Positions 1 to 9,536 of a stretch of 64,000 bases of DNA are shown piece after piece (the first letter of the stretch is position 1; each line of letters starts with the position of its first letter). Source of the DNA: Psychrobacter sp. APC 3426 (GTDB lineage Bacteria; Pseudomonadota; Gammaproteobacteria; Pseudomonadales; Moraxellaceae); contig NZ_JASDCF010000001.1 of NCBI RefSeq assembly GCF_030408035.1, forward strand, positions 248,001 to 312,000, read 5' to 3'. The position numbers and the translations under genes were made by a program. Under the pieces are notes generated by a model. That model did not search any database and was not told where the DNA came from. It saw only the letters and a program-made list of their open reading frames with translations.

Positions 1-2348
1 TTCAGCTCTGGCAAATGGATAGGATCCATACGCGGCGGCGCTGCTTCACCGGTTTTAAGTACTTTGCGGGTATTGTCACATTTTTGACACGCAAAGTAAG
101 GACCAAAACGCCCGGTTTTTAGCTCCATCTGCCCATCACATTTATTACAATCGATGGTTGGAGCATCTGAGCCCGGTACTTCAAACTTACCTTCTTCTAA
201 GATATAACCGTCACAATCAGGGTTATTACCGCAGATATGTAGCTTAAGACCCCCATCAACGATATAGCCGTTCATGGCCGTACCGCATTTCGGACAGCGT
301 TTCTTTTCCATCAAATCTTTAACTTCAGCCGCTTCATCATCGCTGTCGCTATCATCAAGATTGGCAAACGCTTCGACTGGCATTAAGTTCTTAGTGCCTT
401 TACAGCGCTCTTTTGGTGGTAAGTTATAGCCAGTACAACCTAAGAACACACCCGTTGAACCGGTACGCAGCTGCATCGGACGATCACAAATATCGCAATG
501 TACATCTGGCACATCGGTTGGATCATTCGGGCGCATACCGTCTTTTTCTTTGGCACGATCTAGGGTTGTTTTAAAGTCGCCATAAAAGTTATCGAGGACA
601 TCTTTCCAGTCGGTATCACCTTCAGCGACATGGTCAAGCTTGTCTTCTAATGCAGCGGTAAAGGTATAATCCATCAAATCTGGGAAACTTGCCGTCAATC
701 TATCGGTGACGATATCGCCCATTTTTTCGGCAAATAAACGCTTGTTTTCAAGCTTCACATAACCACGATCTTGAATGGTTGAGATGATAGAAGCATAAGT
801 CGATGGACGGCCGATGCCTTTTTTCTCAAGCTCTTTCACCAAGCTTGCCTCAGTATAGCGCGGTGGCGGCTTGGTAAAGTGTTGACTCGGATCAAGCTTA
901 TCGAGCGTTAACTTATCGCCTTTTTTGACATCCGGCAGCAATGTATCATCAGTTTTGGCTGGCGGCATCACTTTAGTATAACCATCAAACACCAACGTAC
1001 GACCGCGCGCTTTTAGCTCAACATCATTGGCCGCCACAAATAGATTCACTGACAAGTATTTCGCTGGCAGCATCTGGCAAGCGACGAACTGACGCCAAAT
1101 TAGCTCATACAGACGGATGGCATCACGTTCCACCCCTTTCATCTGCGTTGACTTCATATTGACATTAGAGGGACGAATGGCTTCATGCGCTTCTTGTGCG
1201 CCTTGCTTATTGCCATAGAAGTTTGGCTTTTCTGGCACGTATTTTTCGCCATAGCTATCTTCGATATAACCCCGCACCGCTGCCAATGCATCACCAGACA
1301 AAAAAGTCGAGTCGGTACGCATATAAGTAATATGACCCGCTTCGTATAAACGCTGCGCTAAAATCATGGTTTTCTTAACTGAAAAACCCAGTCGCGTGCT
1401 AGCGGCTTGTTGCAATGTCGAGGTAATAAATGGCGCGCTTGGACGAGACTGCGTTGGTTTTTCTTCGCGCTCTTTGACAATAAAATCACTGGCATTCAGC
1501 ACTGCTAAGACTTTGTCAGTCTGTTCTTTATTGACAAGCTTTAGCGTTTTGCCACCTTGCTTGGTCGCTTCTAGACGAATGGCTATTTGCTCAGCGTCCT
1601 TTTTACTATTGGTGACGTGAGTATCAGCATGGATTTGCCAGTATTCTTCTGGGATAAAGGCTCGAATCTCATGCTCTCTTTCCACCACTAAGCGCATGGC
1701 AACGGACTGGACGCGACCTGCTGACAGTCCGCGAGCAACCTTTTGCCATAGCAGCGGCGATACCATAAAACCAACGACGCGGTCTAAAAAGCGGCGCGCT
1801 TGCTGCGCATTCACACGGTCAATATCAAGTTTTGATGGTTGCTTAAAGGCATTTTGGATAGCAGATTTGGTAATCTCATTAAAGACTACGCGCTCATACT
1901 TGCTATCTGCACCGCCGATGACTTCTTTTAGGTGCCAGGCAATTGCTTCCCCTTCTCTATCCATATCCGTTGCGAGATAGATTTTGTCAGCGTCTTTGGC
2001 TAAAGCTTTCAGCTCTTTGATGACTTTGGTCTTGTTAGGCAATACTTCATAGACTGCCGCCCAGTCATGCTCAGGATCAACACCCATGCGACGTACCAAT
2101 GCTTGCTGTGCTTTTTCTTCTTTGCTCAGTTTGTCATCTTTTTTGGTAGCAGCAGCTTTTTTGGTACTTTTACTGGCACTAACCGGTAAATCACGGACGT
2201 GACCGATACTTGAGCGTACGACAAAGTCATCGCCTAAGTATTTGTTAATGGTTTTTGCCTTGGCGGGTGATTCTACAATCACCAGAGACTTGCCCTTTTT
2301 TGGGCTGTCAGCAGATGCTGAGCTTTTTTTGGTTGTGGTTTTTGCCAT
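1..2348 (-). CDS. topA: DNA topoisomerase I (3' end beyond window)
   Basis: Type IA topoisomerase that relaxes negative supercoils in the cytoplasm. The frame starts at the ATG complementary to 2346-2348 and runs off the left edge, so the C-terminus is missing. After a short Ser/Lys-rich leader comes the TOPRIM segment ([14 protein letters not shown], then an acidic DMDREGEA motif). The catalytic Tyr lies in ITYMRTDS, with its codon at 1323-1325 (about residue 342). The last 500 bases encode paired-Cys zinc ribbons (for example [19 protein letters not shown]) typical of proteobacterial TopA. Family assignment is firm. I spot-checked the frame at the start, active site and C-terminal end rather than reading every codon. 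Confidence 0.95.
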   Translation of the reverse strand, partial: MAKTTTKKSSASADSPKKGKSLVIVESPAKAKTINKYLGDDFVVRSSIGHVRDLPVSASKSTKKAAATKKDDKLSKEEKAQQALVRRMGVDPEHDWAAVYEVLPNKTKVIKELKALAKDADKIYLATDMDREGEAIAWHLKEVIGGADSKYERVVFNEITKSAIQNAFKQPSKLDIDRVNAQQARRFLDRVVGFMVSPLLWQKVARGLSAGRVQSVAMRLVVEREHEIRAFIPEEYWQIHADTHVTNSKKDAEQIAIRLEATKQGGKTLKLVNKEQTDKVLAVLNASDFIVKEREEKPTQSRPSAPFITSTLQQAASTRLGFSVKKTMILAQRLYEAGHITYMRTDSTFLSGDALAAVRGYIEDSYGEKYVPEKPNFYGNKQGAQEAHEAIRPSNVNMKSTQMKGVERDAIRLYELIWRQFVACQMLPAKYLSVNLFVAANDVELKARGRTLVFDGYTKVMPPAKTDDTLLPDVKKGDKLTLDKLDPSQHFTKPPPRYTEASLVKELEKKGIGRPSTYASIISTIQDRGYVKLENKRLFAEKMGDIVTDRLTASFPDLMDYTFTAALEDKLDHVAEGDTDWKDVLDNFYGDFKTTLDRAKEKDGMRPNDPTDVPDVHCDICDRPMQLRTGSTGVFLGCTGYNLPPKERCKGTKNLMPVEAFANLDDSDSDDEAAEVKDLMEKKRCPKCGTAMNGYIVDGGLKLHICGNNPDCDGYILEEGKFEVPGSDAPTIDCNKCDGQMELKTGRFGPYFACQKCDNTRKVLKTGEAAPPRMDPIHLPEL

Positions 2349-2622
2349 ATGTGACGACACCATAATATAAGTAGATTAAAAGTAAGGTTTAATTCAGCAG
2401 CATGGCAATTTATGGTAGCTAATTATCATAGCCTTGCGGTTTATTGTAGTAGTAGCTGCCAATAGAAACGGTTATAAAACAAACAATAACCATAATACAA
2501 AGAGTCAGTTATAAAGACGTTACACTGCTAAGTATTACACTGTCAACTGAAAATGACTGCTAGTTTGCCAAAAGTGCTTGCATATTGCCCTTTAATGGAG
2601 ACGAAAAATTGCTTTACCAGTT

Positions 2623-3219
2623 TTAAGATTTTTTCTGCATTTGTAATGCCCATTTTTCTAGGTTTTCTTTCAGTGCCAGCAAATCAGCCTCAATCAATTT
2701 TTGCTGATAGGCAGGATTGGTTGATGGACGCACATAGGCGATATCTTCCCAATAAATAACGATGCTATTGGCTTTGGTTAATAGTCCTTTGACAAATGGC
2801 TCAATACTAACAGGCAAATCAATTGGCATCTTATCCAGACTAAAATTGGGCTTTTTGATATCCGTTTTGGTATTATTTTGGCTGGAACGAATGGCACTCG
2901 GGATAGTCAGCTTGGTATCTTTTGTGGAGGTATCGACAAAACGGCTATCTGGTCGCCACTGTCCATCAATCACTTGATATCGCGTATGCGGCAGTTGCAT
3001 ATCGTCTAGCACTAGGCAGTATTGTCCTAGCATCCCGCGACCATATTCGTTGTCTTTACCTTTAATCCAATCAGGGCAGCTCACAAGCTTTGGATTCAGT
3101 TGCAAGCGGCGCGCAGTCATACGCAGCTTGTCCAAACGCTGATCGATACCGTTAGGTTTGAGCGCCATCATACTCCCTAATACGAATAGTACAATGATAA
3201 CGCCTATTAATATTCCCAT
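2623..3219 (-). CDS. small membrane-anchored hypothetical protein
   Basis: A 198-residue protein of unknown function. From the ATG at 3219 it opens with one strongly hydrophobic helix (GILIGVIIVLFVLGSMMAL, about residues 2-20), followed by a basic stretch and a soluble domain rich in polar residues. This suggests an inner-membrane anchor with the body on one side. An upstream in-frame start at 3279 would add 20 residues with another hydrophobic stretch. I prefer 3219 because AGG lies about 10 nt before it. It sits downstream of topA on the same strand with 270 bases between them. I recognise no domain and propose no function. Confidence 0.6.
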   Translation of the reverse strand: MGILIGVIIVLFVLGSMMALKPNGIDQRLDKLRMTARRLQLNPKLVSCPDWIKGKDNEYGRGMLGQYCLVLDDMQLPHTRYQVIDGQWRPDSRFVDTSTKDTKLTIPSAIRSSQNNTKTDIKKPNFSLDKMPIDLPVSIEPFVKGLLTKANSIVIYWEDIAYVRPSTNPAYQQKLIEADLLALKENLEKWALQMQKKS

Positions 3220-3550
3220 AATGGTCTGACCTTTTGACTGAATGAATGCGGTGCTAAAAAACAAAAACAGTGCCAACAATGCAATGGCTACGATTGATAC
3301 AGATAACCGTCTTGATTAAAACCTGTCAATAAACAGACGCCTATAATGAGCGCAAAATATTAAAAATCAAGCAGAATGTCTTTACCAAACCTCAAGCCTG
3401 AATCACATTGCTTGAGAAAACGCTACTATATATACCTATATATCAGATACTTATCTAAACCAAAAACAAGCATGATAACGAGATACAAAAAGTGAATGCC
3501 ACTAAAAAGTGCTATGATAAACCATAATTTTAAACGCGCGCAGGTTTATT

Positions 3551-4096
3551 ATGAATTATCTTATTAAGCTAAACTCATCGATAGCTGATTTCGCTGGTAA
3601 AGCTGCTCGTCAGCTTGTGAGTAAATCAGGTATCGCTGTCTCTCTGATGGGCGCTACCTTATTGGCCATATCAGGCTGTGCAACGACGCAAAGCCTCACG
3701 CCGCAGCAGTGTCAAACCAGTAACTGGCAGGAAGTCGGCTATGCGGACGGTATCCGTGGGCGCTCTGGCGCTTATTTTGGTCACTATACCAATCAATGTG
3801 CAAGCGTCGGCGGGGCAAGTCCTAACCGCATCCAATGGGAACAAGGACGTCAACAAGGTCTAAAGAAATACTGTACCGAGCTTAACGCTTATAAGCTTGG
3901 GCGCGAAGGCTATGACTGGCAGCCTGTCTGCCCGCTCGAAGGCATTGAAAAGTTAGAGGAGGCCTATTCCCAAGGTCGCTACTATTATATTCGTCAGCGC
4001 GACCTTGATTATCTGCGTTCGCCCTATCCATTTGGTTATGGACCTGGCCGCTTTGGTTATGGTTACGGCTATCGTCCCTTTGGTTATGCGTGGTAA
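3551..4096 (+). CDS. DUF2799 family lipoprotein
   Basis: A 181-residue predicted lipoprotein. A hydrophobic stretch ends in the lipobox LLAISGC, placing the lipidated Cys at residue 43 after an unusually long N-terminal region. The mature part has the DUF2799 pattern of spaced Cys, Trp, Gly and Tyr residues: a Cys followed by W..VGYADGIRG, then H..N.C, then W..GR.QGL..YC, then LGREGYDW..VC. The C-terminus is a Gly/Tyr/Phe/Pro-rich tail (about residues 155-181) of low complexity. Function in the family is not established; envelope location is inferred from the lipobox. A TATGAT box near 3511 could be its -10 element, but the -35 is poor. Confidence 0.75.
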   Translation: MNYLIKLNSSIADFAGKAARQLVSKSGIAVSLMGATLLAISGCATTQSLTPQQCQTSNWQEVGYADGIRGRSGAYFGHYTNQCASVGGASPNRIQWEQGRQQGLKKYCTELNAYKLGREGYDWQPVCPLEGIEKLEEAYSQGRYYYIRQRDLDYLRSPYPFGYGPGRFGYGYGYRPFGYAW

Positions 4097-4117
4097 TCTT
4101 TCAATATAGGCAATTGA

Positions 4118-4217
4118 TGCCATTTAGCCTGCTAAATGGCAATCTAGAGTCACTGGAACTGATAAAAAAACTTATAGTCTACAATAAAGGAAACCTCGCA
4201 AGGATAGCCAAGCGAGG
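4118..4217 (+). terminator. two hairpins after the DUF2799 gene
   Basis: An almost loopless palindrome lies at 4118-4141 (TGCCATTTAGC, CT, GCTAAATGGCA). A second stem CCTCGC/GCGAGG spans 4194-4217 and is followed by a T-rich stretch from about 4228. Either could end transcription of the upstream gene. Neither has a classical uridine run directly after the stem, so the terminator call is tentative. Confidence 0.4.
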
Positions 4218-4362
4218 CCGGAGGAAAATTTTATTATTTTAATTGTTCTTCTTATTGTCTTGCTGATTTTTTTATTGATAAGTCTGCTGGTATTTCTTGC
4301 AGGCTTACTGCTGTAAACAGCCTAACGTTCTCTTTTTAATAAACAGTATCTAACGGCTAATG

Positions 4363-4764
4363 CTATTCATTAACAAAAGCTATCTTACTCAGGCCTGCCT
4401 CACTGGCCGCTGCCAATACTTGCGCCACAGTATCGTATTTACCTTCTTTATCAGCACGTAATTGTATCGAAGGATTTTTGCCAGCTGCGCTCTGCTGTTG
4501 CAGTCGAGCTTCTAATTCCTCCATTCTGATAGGTTTATCATCCCAAAACAAACCTGCGTCTTTATCAATGCTGATTTGAATGGCTTCTGGCGGTGTTTGG
4601 TTGACCTCGGCACTGGTCTGCGGCAAATCTAACGGCACGGTCGGATTTAGCACGGTCGCCGTTAATAAAAAGATAATCATCAATACCAGCATAATATCGA
4701 TAAGCGGAATGAGGTTCATCTCATTCATACTTTGACTGTCGTCATCACCCAGCTGAAATGCCAT
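4363..4764 (-). CDS. exbD: ExbD biopolymer transport protein
   Basis: A subunit of the inner-membrane TonB-ExbB-ExbD motor that uses the proton gradient to energise outer-membrane receptors. The 133-residue protein has a short cytoplasmic start, one membrane helix (about residues 18-41) carrying Asp23 in LIPLIDIML (the conserved proton-path Asp of the ExbD/TolR family), and a periplasmic C-terminal domain ending in a segment like ASEAGLSKIAFVNE. I use the ATG at 4764 (MAFQLGDDD) rather than 4776 because family members begin this way. It is the last gene of the tonB-exbB-exbD set; the Fur box before tonB suggests iron repression of all three. Confidence 0.9.
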   Translation of the reverse strand: MAFQLGDDDSQSMNEMNLIPLIDIMLVLMIIFLLTATVLNPTVPLDLPQTSAEVNQTPPEAIQISIDKDAGLFWDDKPIRMEELEARLQQQSAAGKNPSIQLRADKEGKYDTVAQVLAAASEAGLSKIAFVNE

Positions 4765-4893
4765 AGTTATTCTCAATACTTTTAGTTATTCAACACACAT
4801 TTAGAACGTTGCCACTTCCCCAAAGCTCTACTCTTTTAACCACAAAATGTCATTGATACGATTGCTGTCCCAGAGAGGATATCTCTGAGAGTA

Positions 4894-5577
4894 CTAGCCC
4901 TGAGAGTGTGCTGAGCGATGATAATGCGCCGGTTGCTCAACGTCTTTTTTAGCTAAGTTATTATTTTCTGACTGAACGTTAGCAGCGGCAGAGCTGTCAT
5001 TTTTTGACGGTTGTTGTATAGCTAAGTTGGTAGATTGTGCCAGTAAGTCATGCGCCCTATCATTGGCGTGATACATCACACGGCGATTGATACGCACTGC
5101 AAGGTTGTAAAAAACGACAGCTGGAATGGCGACCGCGATACCAAGCCCTGTCATGATAAGCGCCTCACCGACCGGCCCTGCCACTTGTCCCAATCCCGCT
5201 TGCCCGCTCGTGCCGATGTTATGCAGCGCATGAAAAATACCCCATACCGTCCCAAAAAGTCCTATAAATGGCGCAATGGCAGCCGTCGTACCGAGGATAG
5301 GCAACCCACGTTCACTGGCAAAGCGGTAGCGACCGATATGCTTAAGCAGTGTCTGCTCGGTAACCAATCGATGAGTGGCTGCATCAGAACCTGTTAGGTC
5401 GGACTGCTTAGCAGCAACCTGCTGACTCAAATCGTCAGCGACGTTGGCAGCCAGCTTGCGACTTTGTAATACACGAATGATACCAGTCACCCAAGAAATG
5501 ATAGATAAGGCGAGTAGTAAAAAGAACAAAGTCCTAGTCACCATATCGCTATACTGCCAGTAGGTTGTAAATTCCAT
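4894..5577 (-). CDS. exbB: ExbB / MotA-TolQ-ExbB proton channel protein
   Basis: The channel-forming partner of ExbD in the TonB energy-coupling complex. The 227-residue protein has three membrane segments (about residues 12-33, 95-125 and 140-165). The conserved MotA/TolQ/ExbB core is visible as ILGTTAAIAPFIGLFGTVWG and VGEALIMTGLGIAVAIPAVV. The start at 5577 is chosen because AAGGA lies about 8 nt upstream; a longer frame to 5625 adds a Cys-rich leader not seen in the family. The C-terminal 35 residues are Ser/Asn/His-rich and probably disordered. It lies between tonB and exbD in the usual order. Confidence 0.92.
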   Translation of the reverse strand: MEFTTYWQYSDMVTRTLFFLLLALSIISWVTGIIRVLQSRKLAANVADDLSQQVAAKQSDLTGSDAATHRLVTEQTLLKHIGRYRFASERGLPILGTTAAIAPFIGLFGTVWGIFHALHNIGTSGQAGLGQVAGPVGEALIMTGLGIAVAIPAVVFYNLAVRINRRVMYHANDRAHDLLAQSTNLAIQQPSKNDSSAAANVQSENNNLAKKDVEQPAHYHRSAHSQG

Positions 5578-5752
5578 GTGAGAGTCCTTAGGTTTGATGC
5601 AACCATGTGATGGCGCTGCGCACATTCAGTCTAGCACCATCATAAATGTTATAAATCTGCTGAATCCATCATTTCAAAATGACTAGATTTTATATAGTTT
5701 TTGTCAAACAGCTCAAATACAGAGCCCAGTATTGAACAGTGAAACCGAATCA

Positions 5753-6715
5753 CTAAGGCACGGCATAGCTTATGGGTAAAGTCACATTGCCAACCACTGG
5801 CACACCGTTTTGAGTAAAGGGCTTAAATTTGCCAGAGCGTACCTGACGCTGCGCCTCTTTATCTACTATCGCATTGCCTGATGACTGAGCAATTCGCACG
5901 CTATCGATACCGCCTTGTTTATTCACTCTTAATACCAATACGACATCAAGAGTATCACCTGAGCGGGCTCTACGCGCTGCACGCTCAGGAAAGCTAAACC
6001 TCGGTGCCGATGCCCAATTTGCATTGCTAGCAGTAAAGTCCACTGGTGTATTACTTGCAGCAGCTTTTGCCTTGGCGTCAGCATCTGCTTTTGCTTGAGC
6101 AGCAGCCTCTGCTTCTCTTTCAGCCTTTGCTTGTGCTGCTTTAGCATCTGCCTGTGCTTGTGCCTCGCGGGCAGCTTTGGCGTCTGCAACTGCCCTAACG
6201 TGAGCGTCTTGAGCGGCTTTTTCAGCTTGTGCTGCTATCATCTTACGTTGCTCATCCGCCGTCGATGTATCTACTTTAGGGGGTTCTTTTTTGATAACGT
6301 CAGGCTTTTTGTTTTCTACTTTAGCAATAGGTTCAATATCAGCCGTTTTGCTCTGTCTCTCTGTTGGCTTTACTGTTACCGCTTTAGCTTTCGGTTCTGC
6401 TATTGGTGTTTGTTGCGGCTGCGGCTTAGGCGGCTGTATCCGTTCAGGCTTTACCTTTGGTTGAGATTCTACTTTTGGCTGAGGCTTTTGCTGAGCGACT
6501 GGTTGCTTCGCTTCTACTTCAGGCTGGATATTGGGAGCAGGCAGTGAGACAAACTCTATCTCGATAGGCGGTGTGTCTACTGGTGGCTCAATTATTGGCT
6601 CAGCAGGTTTCATCGCGACCAATGCTACTGCCGTCAGTACATGCAGCCCCACAACTATCACGATAGCGATGAGTATCAGTTTAAGCGGTGGCGCGTCTAA
6701 ATCCGTTGAGTTCAT
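5753..6715 (-). CDS. tonB: TonB energy transducer
   Basis: Links the ExbB/ExbD motor to TonB-dependent receptors across the periplasm. The 320-residue protein shows an N-terminal membrane anchor (about residues 13-34), a Pro/Lys/Gln-rich span (about 37-150), an Ala/Lys/Glu-rich probable coiled coil (about 155-230), and a C-terminal TonB domain. That domain contains FPERAARRARSGDTLDVVL and a segment like VDKEAQRQVRSGKFKPF before the final strand LPISYAVP. It is longer than the 239-residue Escherichia coli protein because of the extended Pro and Ala/Lys spacer. It is first in tonB-exbB-exbD and divergent from the siderophore transporter, with Fur-like sites between. Confidence 0.93.
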   Translation of the reverse strand: MNSTDLDAPPLKLILIAIVIVVGLHVLTAVALVAMKPAEPIIEPPVDTPPIEIEFVSLPAPNIQPEVEAKQPVAQQKPQPKVESQPKVKPERIQPPKPQPQQTPIAEPKAKAVTVKPTERQSKTADIEPIAKVENKKPDVIKKEPPKVDTSTADEQRKMIAAQAEKAAQDAHVRAVADAKAAREAQAQADAKAAQAKAEREAEAAAQAKADADAKAKAAASNTPVDFTASNANWASAPRFSFPERAARRARSGDTLDVVLVLRVNKQGGIDSVRIAQSSGNAIVDKEAQRQVRSGKFKPFTQNGVPVVGNVTLPISYAVP

Positions 6716-6778
6716 AACAACCTAATAATTAACAGCCGTGCATTCATACTGGTGGGCAACAATGGCGTAGATAATAAT

Positions 6779-6797
6779 GCAAACGAGAATTATTATC
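6779..6797 (-). promoter_or_regulatory. Fur-box-like site upstream of tonB
   Basis: The 19-mer here (GCAAACGAGAATTATTATC) matches the classical Fur consensus GATAATGATAATCATTATC at 14 of 19 positions by my count. It lies 64 bases upstream of the tonB start, consistent with iron-dependent repression of tonB-exbB-exbD. Confidence 0.65.
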
Positions 6798-6997
6798 AAC
6801 AATAAATTTAATTTTTTCTTTTTTTATCAGTGTTGATAACGCAACTTTATAATTGCTCAGCCACATAAAAATTTGCGCGACCAACCTCCTTATCCTAAGC
6901 AGCCTCGGCCAGTAAATATAATCTGTCTCTTGATTTTTACTATCAAAACATAAAATTAGAATGGCACATTCATCTAAAAAACGATGTTAATAAAAAC

Positions 6998-7032
6998 CAT
7001 TATCATTTGTATTGATAATGAGTCTCAATTAC
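6998..7032 (+). promoter_or_regulatory. Fur-box-like palindromes upstream of the siderophore transporter
   Basis: The inverted arms CATTATCA and TGATAATG (6998-7020) overlap a second Fur-like 19-mer at 7014-7032 that begins GATAATGA (13 of 19 by my count). They sit about 180-210 bases before the binding-protein gene, in the tonB/transporter divergent region. The rest of the 6716-7208 gap is AT-rich with no other gene seen. Confidence 0.65.
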
Positions 7033-7208
7033 TTTATCATAGCCTTTATAAAATTTAGAAACGCTTAATAGCATTAATAAACTAACCAAACGAGTACTGT
7101 ATTAGCGTATCCCTCAAAGGCGCTTGTTCGGCTCTTTTCACTTTCGACACTTACAGTTGCAGCTGATGATTTAAAGGCTGCTTAAACATCTGATATACCG
7201 AGTTAACT

Positions 7209-8261
7209 ATGCCTACCACCCTACTATCTAACCGCTCCACTACTTCTGTTTTCAAACGTCCATTTTTGACCGCTATGATGACCGCACTCGTCACCACCAT
7301 CAGCGTGGCCGGTTGTAGCTCACCTGAATCCAATGACTCTGAACCAGCAGATGCCAAGACTGAAAACCAAACGGCAGATAATGCCTCAAATGTCGTCAAT
7401 AATGACAATGTTTCTGTGGCAACCATTGCCGTTGATACAACAAAAGGTAAGGTCGATTTGGCAATGAATCCATCACCGCTGGTCGTTTATGACATGACCT
7501 TGATGCAAGATTTGGCCGCGCTAGATGTGGCAGTCGATGGCATGCCAAGTGGTCTACATTTAGACAATCTACACTCAAAAACTCAGCCTGAGCCAAAAGC
7601 CGTCGGTACGGTATTTGAGCCAGATCTTGAAGCGTTAAATGCCATGCAGCCGCAAGCTATTTTGGTCGGCTCACGGATGGCAGAAAAATACGATGCGCTC
7701 TCAAGCATTGCGCCAACGCTTGATATGACCATTGATACGGCAAATATTTATGAGTCGAGCAAGCAACGTCTGCATGATTTGGGTGCCTTGTTTGGTAAAA
7801 GTGATCAGGCAGCAAAACTGCAAGGCAATATCGATGGGCTCATCGACGAAACCAAAGTATTAACCAAGGACAAAAGTAAAGGCTTAGTGGTGATGGTGAA
7901 TGGTAATAAGCTATCCGCTTATGGTGATAAGTCACGCTATGGCTTTATTCATACGGTATTAGATATCCCGATGGCCGATGACCAAATCGCCGATGCGCGT
8001 CACGGTCAACCCGTATCTTTTGAGTATATACAAAAAACCAATCCAGACTGGTTATTCGTCGTCGATCGTAGTGCGGCAATTGGCGAAGACGGCGCTGGTG
8101 CCAAAGCGGTATTGGACAATCCACTGGTCGCGCAAACCAATGCTTGGAGTAAAAATCAAGTGGTTTACCTCAGCCCAGACTCTTACCTAGCTTTTGGTGG
8201 TTACTATCAATGGATGCAAGATTTGACCACGATTAAAGATGCTTTTGCTAGCGCGAAATAG
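7209..8261 (+). CDS. siderophore ABC transporter substrate-binding lipoprotein (FatB/CeuE/YclQ type)
   Basis: Binds a ferric siderophore in the periplasm and delivers it to the two permeases encoded next. The 350-residue protein has a basic N-terminus, a hydrophobic helix and a lipobox ISVAGC, giving a lipidated Cys36. A Ser/Asp/Asn-rich linker follows, then a class III periplasmic binding fold. Motifs resembling FatB/CeuE/YclQ are PSPLVVYDMTLMQDLAAL, the SRYGFIHTVLDIPMAD segment, and a C-terminal FGGYYQWMQDL. The exact siderophore cannot be read from sequence. It is the first gene of a transporter operon with two permeases and an ATPase, preceded by Fur-like sites. Confidence 0.85.
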   Translation: MPTTLLSNRSTTSVFKRPFLTAMMTALVTTISVAGCSSPESNDSEPADAKTENQTADNASNVVNNDNVSVATIAVDTTKGKVDLAMNPSPLVVYDMTLMQDLAALDVAVDGMPSGLHLDNLHSKTQPEPKAVGTVFEPDLEALNAMQPQAILVGSRMAEKYDALSSIAPTLDMTIDTANIYESSKQRLHDLGALFGKSDQAAKLQGNIDGLIDETKVLTKDKSKGLVVMVNGNKLSAYGDKSRYGFIHTVLDIPMADDQIADARHGQPVSFEYIQKTNPDWLFVVDRSAAIGEDGAGAKAVLDNPLVAQTNAWSKNQVVYLSPDSYLAFGGYYQWMQDLTTIKDAFASAK

Positions 8262-8319
8262 ACCTGATAACGATACGAGCCATATTTCTTAATTACCCAT
8301 TAATAAGCCAGTAGACGTT

Positions 8320-9417
8320 ATGTCGTTATTTTCATCTCGCGCTGATGCCAGTGTCAAAGACAATCCTGCTTTGCCAGCTGCACCATCAAGTTGGCAAAAA
8401 AAGACTCGCAATCCGAGCCCTAAACATCAACGTGCCGCCATACCACCGTGGTTAATCAACACAGGTAGCCTCATTATTATGGGGCTTTTGGTGTTGTTAA
8501 GTTTATCGATTGGGGTGGCAGATTTTTCGTGGTCAGGTATCTTCCACAGCATTATCAATCATAGCGCCAACTCAGACAGCTCACTGCTATTGGTCAGCCG
8601 TATACCTCGTACTATCGCTATTATTTTGACCGGTATTGCGATGGCGGTTGCAGGGATGATTATCCAAGTGGTGCTAAAAAACCGCTTCGTTGAGCCATCG
8701 ATGGTTGGAGCCACTCAAAGCGCGGCACTGGGTTTATTGGTGGTCAGCTTACTGTTTCCAGCCAGTGCACTGCTTATTAAAATGGGCGTCGCCACCATTA
8801 CTGCAATGTTTGGCATGATGCTATTTATGCTGCTCATTCACCGTATTCCGCCGACTGATTTTTTGATGATTCCGCTGATTGGCATTGTCTTTGGCGGCAT
8901 TATTGAAGCGGTGACGACCTTTATCGCTTATCAAACTGAGTCATTGCAAATGCTTAGCGTTTGGCAGTTTGGTGACTTCTCGGCTGTATTAGCGGGGCGT
9001 TATGAGCTGTTATGGCTGACGGGCGCACTGTGCGTGCTGGCTTATATTATCGCTGATAAACTGACCATCGTGGGTTTGGGCGATAATATAGCGCTGAACT
9101 TAGGAATTAGTAAACGGCAGGTTACGTGGCTTGGCGTTGGTATGGTGGCGATGATGAGCGCTGTCGTCGTCGTGACGGTGGGTATGATTCCCTTTATTGG
9201 CCTGGTCGTGCCCAATATCGTCAGCCGATTGATGGGTGATAAATTACGCAGTAGCTTGCCAGCTGTCGCGCTCTTGGGCGCATCAGCAGTACTGCTTTGC
9301 GATATCATCGGTCGCTCTATTCGCTACCCGTTTGAAGTGCCTGTCGCCACTGTCTTTGGTGTGGTCGGCACGGTGCTTTTTTTATGGCTGTTATTACGTG
9401 CGCCTGCTGAGCAATAA
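8320..9417 (+). CDS. iron-siderophore ABC transporter permease 1 (FecCD family)
   Basis: The first of two inner-membrane permeases that should form a heterodimer. The 365-residue protein has a 45-residue polar N-terminal extension, then about nine or ten hydrophobic helices. FecCD hallmarks are visible: SRIPRTIAIILTGIAMAVAG near residue 90, the NRFVEPSMVGATQSAALG segment, and the GMIPFIGLVVPNIVSRLMG loop that contacts the ATPase, followed by LLCDIIGRSIRYPFEVPVA. It starts 58 bases after the binding-protein gene. The segment FVEPSMVGA is typical of the FatD/CeuB/YclN branch rather than of FecD itself. Confidence 0.88.
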   Translation: MSLFSSRADASVKDNPALPAAPSSWQKKTRNPSPKHQRAAIPPWLINTGSLIIMGLLVLLSLSIGVADFSWSGIFHSIINHSANSDSSLLLVSRIPRTIAIILTGIAMAVAGMIIQVVLKNRFVEPSMVGATQSAALGLLVVSLLFPASALLIKMGVATITAMFGMMLFMLLIHRIPPTDFLMIPLIGIVFGGIIEAVTTFIAYQTESLQMLSVWQFGDFSAVLAGRYELLWLTGALCVLAYIIADKLTIVGLGDNIALNLGISKRQVTWLGVGMVAMMSAVVVVTVGMIPFIGLVVPNIVSRLMGDKLRSSLPAVALLGASAVLLCDIIGRSIRYPFEVPVATVFGVVGTVLFLWLLLRAPAEQ

Positions 9418-9536
9418 TATATCAATAAGACAGCTCCCTAATCGTTATTAACTCTTTTCTTAATTTATTCGTCCTGTTGTCTGCTTAGATAAGCTTGGCG
9501 TTGTTACTATTAAAGGTAGCATAGTAGGATTTACGT

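Noticed and set aside
5578-5625. Longer ExbB start at 5625
   Set aside because: The 16-residue Cys/Lys-rich leader is not a signal or membrane segment, and the ATG at 5577 has a better ribosome site.
6095-6547. 150-residue plus-strand frame opposite tonB
   Set aside because: Mirror of the Ala/Lys/Pro-repetitive tonB codons; Cys/Leu/Phe-rich composition with no family features.
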